The notes: generated from the sequence alone by a model not told the origin. A stretch of DNA of 32,488 nt from Thermodesulfovibrionales bacterium (GCA_919901585.1 CAKKPH010000098.1:1-32488); one strand, 5' to 3'; shown: positions 7,165-17,146, counted from the stretch's first letter. Made by a program: numbers and translations.

Positions 7165-9702
7165 TTATTTTTTATTCTTTATTCTTGAATTCCACAACTG
7201 ATAAAAGAGATCGATTTCCTCTTTCGCCGAATCGAGGAATTCTATCCTTGCTTCTGCGTCTCCCTTTAGGCGTAAAAGCTCGCCTTTTATCTCATCAAAC
7301 AGCGAGCGGTAAGCATTAGCAACCCTGTTTATCTCTTCCGACATCCTGTCGTTCAGGTCATTAATCTGCACCTGCAGATACTTCATCATGCGGTTGCCCT
7401 GTTCTGACATCATCATCTTGACAGCCTCATCAAGATTCTCCCGGACAAGCGAAAGTGCCTTTTTGAGTTCTACCTTTTCAAATACAAGCTTCATGGTCTT
7501 CCTTTTAATAACCCCCAATGAAAGCACCATAATCAATATGCCCGGGAAGTTCCTCTTTTTCACAAGTATTTCACTGAAAAGAGAGGGATCGAATATTTTG
7601 TCCAGCGCGAACAGCATGGGCCGAAAGTCGAATTTACTGAAAGAGGGATGCAGTCTGAGCAGTTTTGTGACAACCTGTTTTTTCTTGTCTTTTAAATATC
7701 TGTTGTATTCTGTAATCTTCGCCTGCGCTGCCGCGTCGTATTCCTGAAGTATCTTTTCCCTGTTGCTGACATCGCTGTTTATTAGCCTCTCATGTTTCGC
7801 CATAACATTGACGTAGTTTTTCTCCAACACGCTTGTCTTTGTCTCGTCGGTTATCTTGTCAACACCGTTTAAGCCGGAACCATTATGGAGTACTGCTAAT
7901 TCGTCCTGAGCGAGAGATGACAATAACTTTGTGAGTAGCCTGATCATATTGTTCATATGTATGTTGGTAATAAGGACCATAGATTTATCTGCCAGGTTTA
8001 TATCCCTCTTTATTCCCTGCATTCTTTCTATAGACCCTGATTTTTCAGCTATCCCGCGTATCAGGCCTTCGCAAAATTGCTCGATGTCGGCTATCTTCTT
8101 CTGTAGTTCATCCCTCTCCTTACTGAACTCAGTCAGTCGCGATAATATATGAGTCTCTTTAAGCCGTGCGAGTTTCTTGTCAACAAGTGTCATCTTATGA
8201 TTGAAAAGCTCGATCGCAGCCTTTTCTGTAGCAATGTAATTAATATATTTCTTAAGCTGTTCAACCCCGCTCTTCTCCCTCAGGGTCTTCAGCGTCGCAT
8301 TTTGATCTCCGTGAAACCAGCGGAGATTTCTGATCTGGCCGTCGATGAACGACAGGGTCGTCATCGCCTCCTTCCCCTGATAGCGCTCGAGCAAAGCATT
8401 AATACAGATGCGGAACGCCTCTCCATCGTCGGTATTCAGGTCAGCGCATTCCTTTATAGTCAGGACCTTTTGAGCATAAAAATACTGCAGGGCCGAAATC
8501 CCGAGGACAATGAATCCGCTATATCCCAAGGTCTTGAGCCTTGATCTCAGAAAATCAATAAACCTGACGGCAGACTTCTTCTCTTCACTCAGGTACATGA
8601 GGTCAAGCTTGTTGACCACTACTATGAAGGAATATATCTTGTTATGCGCTTCAAAGGCTGTCTTTATATCCCTGAAAAACTGCTCCTCGCTCGTGGTAAG
8701 GTACTTCGTATAATCGACAATAAAGAGCACTACATCTGCCTCGCCTATCCACTTGTACGCAATCTTTTTATGGGCACTACCGGCAAGGTCAGGTCCCGGG
8801 GTATCAATAATGGTGTAATCGCAAGGGCTGCCATCAATGGAGGCATAGTTAATCTCCATGTCATCAAGCACACATATGCCCTTGTTGTCCGCATGCGCAT
8901 TTTTAAACTCTTCGAGTATGTAGTCTTTAACCTCCGAGGGTTTCCTGAAATGGATATATTTATTCTGATACTTGAGTGATATTTTGTTGTCTTTACTCCT
9001 TGTGTAAATACAGGAATTGAACGTAGGAAGCTCTATGCTCGCAGGTGCATACTCGGTACCTAAAAAACAGTTCACCAGGACGCTTTTCCCGGACTTCTTC
9101 AGGGCCATTATAGCAACCTTCAGACTCCTGCGGTTCATCTCCATCAGAAGAGAGCCGATATCCGACAAGGCAGCCGAGATATCATAGCAGTCTCTTTTGG
9201 CTATATGGCTCCATTCTGCATTGCATATCTTTTCCTTTGTCTCTTTTAGTTTTTCCGAGACCTCACTGAACCTCTCACTGAAAATCTCCATCTCCCTTCT
9301 TGCAAGCTCTTCGCTCTTGAACATAACCTGTATGTCTATATCGAGATAGAGGAGGTTCTGGATTACCTCGCTAAGGATATCTTTATCCTCTGTATCGAGG
9401 ACAAGCCTGTAATTTGAAATATTGTTCTCATCGATGTAACCCGTCAGCTCGCTTAAGCTCTTAGGTCTCAGCAGGATACTTTCGGTCTCCCTGTCTTTAA
9501 GGCATGCTTCAAAGTTGAATAATATCTCTCTTGCGACCCTGATTTTATGAATGGAATTTCCGTCAACACCTGAGTTGTCTATAAACTGAAAGATGGGGGT
9601 ATCGTCCTGCAGGATTATCTTTTTATTCAATAAGGGGAAGGAAGCCTCTTTGCTGGACTTTTTCTGGATATAAAGCGCACCTTTTATCTTAAGGGTGTCC
9701 AT
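7165..9702 (-). CDS. Dynamin-like large GTPase
   Basis: 845 aa; G1-like ALKKSGKSVLVN, G3 DTPGPDLAG, G4 NKLD, long helical C-terminal region with a hydrophobic stretch (FPGILIMVLSLGVI). Confidence 0.8.
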   Translation of the reverse strand: MDTLKIKGALYIQKKSSKEASFPLLNKKIILQDDTPIFQFIDNSGVDGNSIHKIRVAREILFNFEACLKDRETESILLRPKSLSELTGYIDENNISNYRLVLDTEDKDILSEVIQNLLYLDIDIQVMFKSEELARREMEIFSERFSEVSEKLKETKEKICNAEWSHIAKRDCYDISAALSDIGSLLMEMNRRSLKVAIMALKKSGKSVLVNCFLGTEYAPASIELPTFNSCIYTRSKDNKISLKYQNKYIHFRKPSEVKDYILEEFKNAHADNKGICVLDDMEINYASIDGSPCDYTIIDTPGPDLAGSAHKKIAYKWIGEADVVLFIVDYTKYLTTSEEQFFRDIKTAFEAHNKIYSFIVVVNKLDLMYLSEEKKSAVRFIDFLRSRLKTLGYSGFIVLGISALQYFYAQKVLTIKECADLNTDDGEAFRICINALLERYQGKEAMTTLSFIDGQIRNLRWFHGDQNATLKTLREKSGVEQLKKYINYIATEKAAIELFNHKMTLVDKKLARLKETHILSRLTEFSKERDELQKKIADIEQFCEGLIRGIAEKSGSIERMQGIKRDINLADKSMVLITNIHMNNMIRLLTKLLSSLAQDELAVLHNGSGLNGVDKITDETKTSVLEKNYVNVMAKHERLINSDVSNREKILQEYDAAAQAKITEYNRYLKDKKKQVVTKLLRLHPSFSKFDFRPMLFALDKIFDPSLFSEILVKKRNFPGILIMVLSLGVIKRKTMKLVFEKVELKKALSLVRENLDEAVKMMMSEQGNRMMKYLQVQINDLNDRMSEEINRVANAYRSLFDEIKGELLRLKGDAEARIEFLDSAKEEIDLFYQLWNSRIKNKK

Positions 9703-9843
9703 GCTCTCTGCCTCCAGGTCATTATAGATTATACTTTATCACAAGAGGACGCCAAAAATCTTTTCTTGTCAATCCGTTGCAGGATGGGTATATATTTTGC
9801 TGTCATACCCATTGAGGCATGAAAAAAGGATGCAATTATACTG

Positions 9844-11106
9844 CTACACGCCGGGGAAATATTTTGAGATTACCCTGTCGAGGGTCTCCTCAAGAACACT
9901 GTCTTCAGCACCGGAGATCTCATGATAGAGCTGCTCTGATATCCTGGCAAAGGCGTCAAGGAGTCCGGAGTCAAAGTGCGTGCCTCTGTTTTCTTCGAGT
10001 ATGCTGATTGTCTTCTCGTAAGAAAAAGGCTCTTTGTAGGGCCGCCTGGAGGTAAGGGCGTCGAAATAATCGGCTATTGCAAAGATCCTCGCATTAATGG
10101 GTATGTCATTGCCCCTGAGCGCTGTTGTGTACCCGCTGCCGTCAAATTTTTCGTGGTGGTACTTGACAACATCCATGGCGTCACTTAGCCATTTATATCT
10201 GTCGATGATATCCACCCCGTGCCGGACATGGTCTTTCATTATCTCAAACTCTTCATTGCTCAGTTTGCCGGGCTTGAGCAGGATTGTATCACTTACGCCG
10301 ATCTTGCCGACATCATGCAGGAAAGCGCCCTTAATGAGGGCCCTCATCCTTTCACTGCTAAGCCCTGTAGTCTCTGCAAGACGCACTGCATAGAGCGTCA
10401 CCCTGAAGTTGTGCGTATGCGTATCACTGTCTCTCTTGGAGATGGCCCCGCCAAGGACCTTGAGCATCCCGATGTTCGCCCTTGAGAGGTCGACAGAGAG
10501 GTTTATGAGGTCCTTGTTAAGCGCAAGGATCACCGGATAGAACAGTATGGTGGTGGCAGAAACCACGATTACCACGAGGCCGAGAGACCAGAGGATATTC
10601 TCTGTAATGCCTTTCATTGTGTTGTCATCGACCTTATAGACACCCTCAAAATACCCGGAAATTGCGGAATTATCGGCTTTAAGCGGCACAAAAACCTGAA
10701 GATAGATCCTCCGGCCTATAAAGAACCTCTCATAACTCACAGCGTCTCCCATATGCAAGTCATGGCTGTATTTATTCAGTACTTCTTCTACATGTTCGCT
10801 CTCGGGCTTGACGGTCTCGACAACCTTTTGCCTTGTCTTGTCATAGAGCTCTACGATAATAAAATGCCCTCTTGCTATATGCTGCATGCTCTGTTCAGCG
10901 AGGTGACCTCTATTCTCCTCTGTTATGCTGCGGTAACCGGCCTGAGAGCCGGTAAAGGTCTTTGACTCTTCGAGTGCGAGGGTTTCTACAAAGACATCAA
11001 TTTTTTCCATTTCGACAAAGAAGACTATTGTTCCTATCAGGAGAGAAAGGATCAGCCATCCGAGGGCAAGTCTTTTTATCAGTCTTATGTGAATATTCTT
11101 CCGCAT
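9844..11106 (-). CDS. Membrane-anchored HD-GYP domain protein (putative c-di-GMP phosphodiesterase)
   Basis: N-terminal TM and extracytoplasmic region, second TM, then HDVGKIGV...KDHVRHG...YHHEKFDGSGY...ARIFAIADYFDALTSRRPYKEP. Confidence 0.88.
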   Translation of the reverse strand: MRKNIHIRLIKRLALGWLILSLLIGTIVFFVEMEKIDVFVETLALEESKTFTGSQAGYRSITEENRGHLAEQSMQHIARGHFIIVELYDKTRQKVVETVKPESEHVEEVLNKYSHDLHMGDAVSYERFFIGRRIYLQVFVPLKADNSAISGYFEGVYKVDDNTMKGITENILWSLGLVVIVVSATTILFYPVILALNKDLINLSVDLSRANIGMLKVLGGAISKRDSDTHTHNFRVTLYAVRLAETTGLSSERMRALIKGAFLHDVGKIGVSDTILLKPGKLSNEEFEIMKDHVRHGVDIIDRYKWLSDAMDVVKYHHEKFDGSGYTTALRGNDIPINARIFAIADYFDALTSRRPYKEPFSYEKTISILEENRGTHFDSGLLDAFARISEQLYHEISGAEDSVLEETLDRVISKYFPGV

Positions 11107-11202
11107 CTTAATATCCTGTCGATCTTATTATGTTTATGAGGTCTTCAGCCCTTCCTGTTGTCCTTATCTTGAACGGGTCCGGGCAACCCTGAATTTCACA
11201 AA

Positions 11203-12372
11203 CTACTGCGCTACGGCACTCTTTGCAGCCTTTTTGGCAGCAGCCTTCGCAAAAACATCGGGCGCATTGAAGGTGCCGTAAATGGCTTGTATAGGGCACT
11301 TTGAAGTGCAAATGCCGCAGCCGATACACTTTTCAGCGCTTACAAAATGCATCTTCTTGGGCTCGCCTGTTATTGCGCTCACAGGACAGACTTTGGCACA
11401 TATCTGACAGCCGATGCAGTTGTCCATGATAAAGGCCTTGGACCTTGCAGGGATATAGTCGACTATCGTCTTTGTCGGGCATGGTGCAACGCAGAGACCG
11501 CAGGCAGTACACTTGTCCAGGTCTATCCTCGATACATTATCCTTTATTGACGCAGCATCGAAGGGGCATATCTTCACGCACTTGCCGCATGCAATGCACC
11601 CGACATCACAGTTCTTCTTTGTATCAACACCCTTGTCCTTTGAATGGCACGCAACGACCACAAGTGTCTTTGATGCAGGGAGCACCTCTATAACCTTCTT
11701 TGGGCAGGCTATCTCACACTTCCTGCAGCCTGTGCATTTCGTTATATCTATTACAGGTATGTCATTGGAATTCATTGTTATAGCACCAAACGGGCATACA
11801 GCAGCGCATGTCCCATAGCCGAGGCAACCGTAGTCGCATGATTTGTTGCCGCCGCCTGCAAGGACCACTGCCCTGCAGTCACGCACTCCCTCATACTTGA
11901 AGTCCTGACGTGAGTTATTGCAGCCGCCCTGACACATCACCCTCGCATAATTAGGGTCAACTGCGCCGGCAGCCTTTCCTGTAATCCTCGCTATCGCCTC
12001 TGCAACAGAGCCCTTGCCCGGTGAACAGAGGCTCGGTGAGATATCAGGATTCGTTGCGACTGCCTCCGCATACCCCTGACAGCCCGCAAAACCGCAGGCA
12101 CCGCAGTTTGCGCCCGGCAGGACATCCCTCACCATCTCTACCTTCGGGTCAACCTTTACGGCGAACTTCTGTGCTGCAAACGCCAGCCCGATACCAAAGA
12201 TCGCACCAAGGCCTGCAAGAAAAATGAAAGTAAACAGAAGAAGCTGCTTGATATCAACCGGCCCGGATACATCAACGGCGCCGCCGACCCCGGCGTAAAG
12301 GACAGAAGCGTAACATAGCACCATTATAATGGTAATGATACCGGTCTTTCTTATCACATGGCCGTTAAGCAT
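11203..12372 (-). CDS. rnfB: Electron transport complex subunit RnfB with expanded ferredoxin domains
   Basis: CGACGFAGCQGYAEAVA RnfB signature plus multiple CxxCxxCxxxCP motifs; follows rnfA. Confidence 0.95.
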   Translation of the reverse strand: MLNGHVIRKTGIITIIMVLCYASVLYAGVGGAVDVSGPVDIKQLLLFTFIFLAGLGAIFGIGLAFAAQKFAVKVDPKVEMVRDVLPGANCGACGFAGCQGYAEAVATNPDISPSLCSPGKGSVAEAIARITGKAAGAVDPNYARVMCQGGCNNSRQDFKYEGVRDCRAVVLAGGGNKSCDYGCLGYGTCAAVCPFGAITMNSNDIPVIDITKCTGCRKCEIACPKKVIEVLPASKTLVVVACHSKDKGVDTKKNCDVGCIACGKCVKICPFDAASIKDNVSRIDLDKCTACGLCVAPCPTKTIVDYIPARSKAFIMDNCIGCQICAKVCPVSAITGEPKKMHFVSAEKCIGCGICTSKCPIQAIYGTFNAPDVFAKAAAKKAAKSAVAQ

Positions 12373-12422
12373 CTCTCATTTTCCTTCCGCACTTCCGCGC
12401 TGCCCTGCTGAGTCCTGTTTTA

Positions 12423-13004
12423 TCACAGCGTTATGAGACCCGAGAACCCCAGAAAGGCGAGTGCAATCAGGCCTGTTACAACAAACGCTATCGGCAGCCC
12501 CTGAAATGATTTAGGCACATCAGCGAGTTCGAGCCGCTCCCTGATACTCGCCATTATTATCAATGCAAGTGCAAAGCCTATACCAGAGCCGAGGGCAAAA
12601 GAAAGGCTCTGCAAGAAACTGTAGTTCTCACCGGCATTTATCAGGGGGACTGCGAGGATTATACAGTTAGTCGTTATCAGGGCAAGATAGATGCCGAGTT
12701 TGTAGTAAAGCCCGGGAGAGACCTTCCTCATTATAGTGTCTGCAGCCTGCACAAAACCTGCAACTATTCCTATGAAGATAACGATTTTCAAAAACGTCAG
12801 ATTCAACGGGATCATTATCGCTTTATAAATGACCCAGCTCAGGGCAGAGCTTATCACCATAACCGCAGTAAATGTTATGCTCATGCCGACCGCAGTCTCC
12901 ATCTTCTTTGTAACGCCGAAGAATATGCATAGGCCGAGGTATCTCGTGAAGACAAAGTTGTTTATCAGCGAAGCGGCTATAAATAATTCAAATAGGTTTT
13001 CCAT
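12423..13004 (-). CDS. rnfA: Electron transport complex subunit RnfA
   Basis: Polytopic; LFIAASLINNFVFTRYLGLCIFFGVTKK; in the rnf operon. Confidence 0.95.
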   Translation of the reverse strand: MENLFELFIAASLINNFVFTRYLGLCIFFGVTKKMETAVGMSITFTAVMVISSALSWVIYKAIMIPLNLTFLKIVIFIGIVAGFVQAADTIMRKVSPGLYYKLGIYLALITTNCIILAVPLINAGENYSFLQSLSFALGSGIGFALALIIMASIRERLELADVPKSFQGLPIAFVVTGLIALAFLGFSGLITL

Positions 13005-13633
13005 CAGTGCCCTCCTCCCGAAGCGCCCCCGCCTCCAAAGAACCTGATGTCTATCCAGTTAAAGAGCCCCATCAGTATCCCGACTGCAAAAAAACCTCCG
13101 GTGGGGAGGATCATGATAAGCATCGGCTTGAAATCAACGATCGGGATTCCCCAAAGCGAGCCCTTGCCGAGCAGCTCCCTGAAAAAACTTATAACAATAA
13201 GCGCAAAAAAGAAGCCTATTCCCATGCCGAGGCCGTCAAAGAATGAAGGCGCTACCTTGTTCTTGCTCGCAAAGAGCTCTGCCCTCGAAAGTATGATCGC
13301 ATATGCGACGATAAGCTGTATATAGAGGCCCATCTGCCTGTAAACATCTCTCGCAAAGGCTGCCATCATCAGGTCAGTGACAGTGACCCATGTAGCGATG
13401 ACAAACATGTATGACGGTATCCTGACTTTCGGATGTATGAACCTTCTGATGATTGATACAGTGACATTGACCATGGTCTGGACAAAGAGGACCGCTACGC
13501 CCATAAGGAATCCGTTCTTCAATCCGCTCGAAACAGCCACTGCAGGGCAGAGGCTCAGGGCAACCCTGAATATGGGGTTCTCGGCAAATATGCCGTTTTT
13601 GATCAGGCCCCAGTAATTACTTGTGCTGCTCAT
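13004..13633 (-). CDS. rnfE: Electron transport complex subunit RnfE
   Basis: NGIFAENPIFRVALSLCPAVAVSSGLKNGFLMG; in the rnf operon. Confidence 0.95.
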   Translation of the reverse strand: MSSTSNYWGLIKNGIFAENPIFRVALSLCPAVAVSSGLKNGFLMGVAVLFVQTMVNVTVSIIRRFIHPKVRIPSYMFVIATWVTVTDLMMAAFARDVYRQMGLYIQLIVAYAIILSRAELFASKNKVAPSFFDGLGMGIGFFFALIVISFFRELLGKGSLWGIPIVDFKPMLIMILPTGGFFAVGILMGLFNWIDIRFFGGGGASGGGH

Positions 13634-14219
13634 GTCTTACACCTCCAGCCTGTTCTGCGGGTTTCTGTTCGCCGGTATACTTTCCCTTGAGCAGTTTTAC
13701 TGCCTCCCTCACTCCGTTTGTTACAGCACGTGAGGATATGGTCGCTCCTGAAATAGCTAAGACCTTGTCTGTGCCTTCGGTCTTCACAACCTCAAGCTGT
13801 TCAATTGTTTTGCCTTCATATCTTTTCTTGAAATACTCCTGCTCTATCTCATCTCCAAGCCCGGGTGTCTCTCCGTGCCCGAGTATGCTGATCTTTTTAA
13901 CCTTCATGGAAGGGTCGACTGAAACGAGTATGCTGATGTAGCTCGAATAACCCTTCCCGTAAGTTGATGCAAGATATCCTATGGCCTCGTTCCCTTTCCT
14001 TGCCTCATAGTATTCGGCATGCTTTCCGAAGGGATCCCATTTTCCTGCCTCTTTGATCGCCTCTGCGTCAGGCATCAGCAGCTTCAATGCCTCTTCCTTC
14101 TCCTTTTTCTGAGCCTCAGCCATTATAGGCGCAGTCTTTGCGAACACCCCTGCCATTATAATCCCTGCAGCAACGAATATGCCTATCAGTGTAATGGTTA
14201 TCTTCAGCATCTCCTTCAT
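13617..14219 (-). CDS. rnfG: Electron transport complex subunit RnfG
   Basis: HGETPGLGDEI and flavinylation motif SGATISSRAV; in the rnf operon. Confidence 0.95.
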   Translation of the reverse strand: MKEMLKITITLIGIFVAAGIIMAGVFAKTAPIMAEAQKKEKEEALKLLMPDAEAIKEAGKWDPFGKHAEYYEARKGNEAIGYLASTYGKGYSSYISILVSVDPSMKVKKISILGHGETPGLGDEIEQEYFKKRYEGKTIEQLEVVKTEGTDKVLAISGATISSRAVTNGVREAVKLLKGKYTGEQKPAEQAGGVRHEQHK

Positions 14220-15289
14220 TGCTTTGTCTCCTTCTTCTTCACAAAGCCGAAAACCCGCGTCCGCATGTTCTTGTCGATCAACGGGGCAAAACAGTTCATA
14301 AGGAGTATCGCAAACATCACGCCTTCAGGATAGCCACCTTTAAGCCTTATCAGCATTGTCAAGGCACCGCATCCTATACCGAAGACTATCTGCCCCCTTC
14401 TTACAGAGGGGCATGTAACATAATCCGTAGCCATGAAGAAAGCCCCGAGGATAATACCGCCGCTTAACAAGTGGACAACCGGGTCGCCATGAAAGAGGAG
14501 CATCTTGCCGGTCTGCATGTCCTTGCCGCCAAAGACCCATGCAAGCAGGGCAGCAGATGCAAGGAATGATATTGGTAGATGCCAGGTTATATATCTCTTA
14601 TACATAAGGAAGCCTGCTCCAAAAAGCAAGGCTATCGCAGAGGTCTCTCCTATTGAGCCGGCCCTGTGGCCGAGTAAAAGCTGGGAATAGAGGTTGGTCG
14701 TATCGCCGAATGCCTCAATGAGCTTTTGTGCACCTTCTTCCTTTAGGATGCCGAGCGGCGTCGCTGCAGTCTTTGCATCAAGGCCAAAAAATGCCGATGA
14801 AGGTGTGTTCCATATCGTCATCGCCTTTGGAAAGGATATCAATAAAAAGGCCCTGCCGATAAGTGCCGGATTAAATATGTTATAGCCGAGCCCGCCGAAC
14901 AATTGTTTTGTGATTATTATTGCCACAACAGAGCCTATTACCGGTATATGGATAGTGAACGGACTGAATGACCAGAGGGATGAAGGCAGGTTCATCCCGA
15001 GCAGAAGGCCTGTCAGAAAGGCGCTCCCGTCGCTCACAGTTACCTTCTTTTTAAGGCCCTTCTGGACAAAATATTCAGAAAGCAGAGAAGAGATTATGCA
15101 GAGGACTGTGACAAAAAGAGCCTTCGGTCCGAAGAAGTATGCGCCCATGGTAATGGCAGGCAGCAGGCTGAGGTTGACACTCCACATTATACGGGTTACA
15201 GACTCTTCACTTTTTATGTGAGGGCTGACCGTAACAATGAGCTGCTGCTTATCAGTCTTCTCCATCATGCCTCCGCATCTCCCTTTCAT
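14216..15289 (-). CDS. rnfD: Electron transport complex subunit RnfD
   Basis: GLGYNIFNPALIGRAFLLISFP, GGYPEGVMFAILLMNCFAPLID; in the rnf operon. Confidence 0.95.
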   Translation of the reverse strand: MKGRCGGMMEKTDKQQLIVTVSPHIKSEESVTRIMWSVNLSLLPAITMGAYFFGPKALFVTVLCIISSLLSEYFVQKGLKKKVTVSDGSAFLTGLLLGMNLPSSLWSFSPFTIHIPVIGSVVAIIITKQLFGGLGYNIFNPALIGRAFLLISFPKAMTIWNTPSSAFFGLDAKTAATPLGILKEEGAQKLIEAFGDTTNLYSQLLLGHRAGSIGETSAIALLFGAGFLMYKRYITWHLPISFLASAALLAWVFGGKDMQTGKMLLFHGDPVVHLLSGGIILGAFFMATDYVTCPSVRRGQIVFGIGCGALTMLIRLKGGYPEGVMFAILLMNCFAPLIDKNMRTRVFGFVKKKETKQ

Positions 15290-15298
15290 CCTTTTAAT

Positions 15299-16606
15299 TT
15301 ATGGTTTAATCAGGGACTTTGCAAGCCTTATAAACTGCACTATCGGCCTCTTCGATGGACATACATAGGCGCATGAGCCGCATTCAAAACAGTCAAAAAT
15401 ATTGTATTCCTTTGTATCTTCATAATGAGCCTTCTCCGAGAGCACGCTCAGCATCGAAGGCATAAGCCCCATAGGGCATACATCTATGCACCTGCCGCAC
15501 CTTATGCATGTCTCAAAATCATTGGCATGTATTACCTCTCCTTCAGGTATGACGAGTATCCCTGAGGTGCCTTTTGTTACCGGAACATCAAGAGATGAGA
15601 GGGCAAACCCCATCATTGGGCCGCCTGCGATCACCTTCCCTGAGATGCCCCTGAACCCGCCGCACTCATCAATGAGCGCTGACACAGGTGTCCCGATCCT
15701 GACCATGAGGTTAGAAGGCCTGTTTATCCCCTCTCCTGTGACTGTCACTACCCTCTCTATAAGAGGCTTCCCGAACCTTGCAGCCTCATAAATAGCGAGG
15801 GCAGTACCGACATTTTGTACTACCACATTCACATCCATAGGAAGCCCCCTCGGGTGGATCTCCCTTCCGGTGACTGCTTTTATAAGCATCTTCTCAGCGC
15901 CCTGAGGATACTTTACCTCGAGTGCCAACACCATGATCTCAGGGTCCCTGCCGGCAGCCTGAGTCATCCTCTCAACTGCATCAGGCTTGTTGTCCTCTAT
16001 GCCTATGAAGCCCTTGCTTACTCCAAGGACCTTCATAATGATCCTGAGGCCCTCGATGATCTCATCAGGTCTCTCTATCATAAGTCTGTAGTCAGCAGTA
16101 AGATACGGTTCGCATTCAGCCCCGTTTATGATAACTGTATCAATATGCTTTTCCTTTGGAGGAGAGAGCTTTACAGAGGTAGGGAAGGCTGCACCACCAA
16201 GACCGACAATTCCGGCAGACTTTATTTTTTCCTTTAGCTCATCAACAGAGAGGTTCTTATAATCAGGGCTGTCTTTAAGGGCCGTCCACTCTTCCCTGCC
16301 GTCGTTCTCTATAAATACAGATGTGACCATCCTGCCCATAGCATTCGGAAATTCAGCAATCGCAGTCACCTTTCCTGAGATAGAGGAATGGACAGGGGCT
16401 GAAACAAACCCTCCGGGCTCGCCGATCAACTCACCTTTTTTTACCTCCTGACCAATTGAGATTACCGGCTTGCATGGTGCTCCTGTATGCTGGCTCAATG
16501 GGATTATTACTCTCTGCGGCAGAGTTGCAGGCGTAACAGGACTCTCTTTTGAAAGTTCTTTTTTATCAGGTGGATGTATTCCGCCGCTGAAAGTCAAAAC
16601 GCCCAT
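15299..16606 (-). CDS. rnfC: Electron transport complex subunit RnfC
   Basis: FSGGIHPPDKKELS, GLGGAAFPTSVKL, CIRCGRCIDVCPMGLMP and CFECGSCAYVCPSKRPIVQFIR. Confidence 0.95.
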   Translation of the reverse strand: MGVLTFSGGIHPPDKKELSKESPVTPATLPQRVIIPLSQHTGAPCKPVISIGQEVKKGELIGEPGGFVSAPVHSSISGKVTAIAEFPNAMGRMVTSVFIENDGREEWTALKDSPDYKNLSVDELKEKIKSAGIVGLGGAAFPTSVKLSPPKEKHIDTVIINGAECEPYLTADYRLMIERPDEIIEGLRIIMKVLGVSKGFIGIEDNKPDAVERMTQAAGRDPEIMVLALEVKYPQGAEKMLIKAVTGREIHPRGLPMDVNVVVQNVGTALAIYEAARFGKPLIERVVTVTGEGINRPSNLMVRIGTPVSALIDECGGFRGISGKVIAGGPMMGFALSSLDVPVTKGTSGILVIPEGEVIHANDFETCIRCGRCIDVCPMGLMPSMLSVLSEKAHYEDTKEYNIFDCFECGSCAYVCPSKRPIVQFIRLAKSLIKP

Positions 16607-16817
16607 TAGGCCCCCTCCCGATGAATTATGTCAGGGATAAAAGATAAAAAGACCTGTCAATAATAAGACGATAATAATCTATATGTCAAGTCCTGAGTTT
16701 AGGTTGTGAGTTTAGGTTTCCTTCGAAAAGCAATGAGTCAGCAAGGCTATGTTTTACATCATACAATCCCGGCGGCTAATTATGATAGGCTTTCTCTAAA
16801 AAAGGAGTTGATCGCAT

Positions 16818-17009
16818 ATGATGAAATGTCCCTTCTGCGATAGTGCACTGACAAAACATTCACTAGCGGGCTGGCAGTGTGAATGCGGTGAACTGGTCCC
16901 GTTTGGCTTCGGGGTAGACTCTGAAGAAAACTGTGAGACCTGCCCTGTAATCTACTGTCCTAATAGGAAAAAACCTCAGGCAGGAGACCTTAAGAACCTT
17001 CAGGTTTAA
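16818..17009 (+). CDS. Small Cys-rich (putative metal-binding) protein
   Basis: 63 aa; CPFC...CECGE...CETCPVIYCPNR; SD-like AAAGGAG upstream. Confidence 0.65.
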   Translation: MMKCPFCDSALTKHSLAGWQCECGELVPFGFGVDSEENCETCPVIYCPNRKKPQAGDLKNLQV

Positions 17010-17146
17010 TTCCCCTGTTTATCAGCCTGTTAAGCTTTTCTATTGATCAATTATTGACTTTTAAGCCCCTTTCAATTAATAATATCCAAGCAGAATTATC
17101 CGATTAAGGTATTTTACCTGCTAAGCTTTCACACTGGAGGGAATTT

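Noticed and set aside
7388-8979. Plus-strand ORFs antisense to the dynamin-like gene
   Set aside because: Shadow ORFs of the 845-aa CDS.
11108-11329. 73-aa ORF (MYRLRHLHFKV...) as a genuine gene
   Set aside because: Its first part is an out-of-frame reading of rnfB; only the tail past the rnfB stop is protein-like and it has no start codon.
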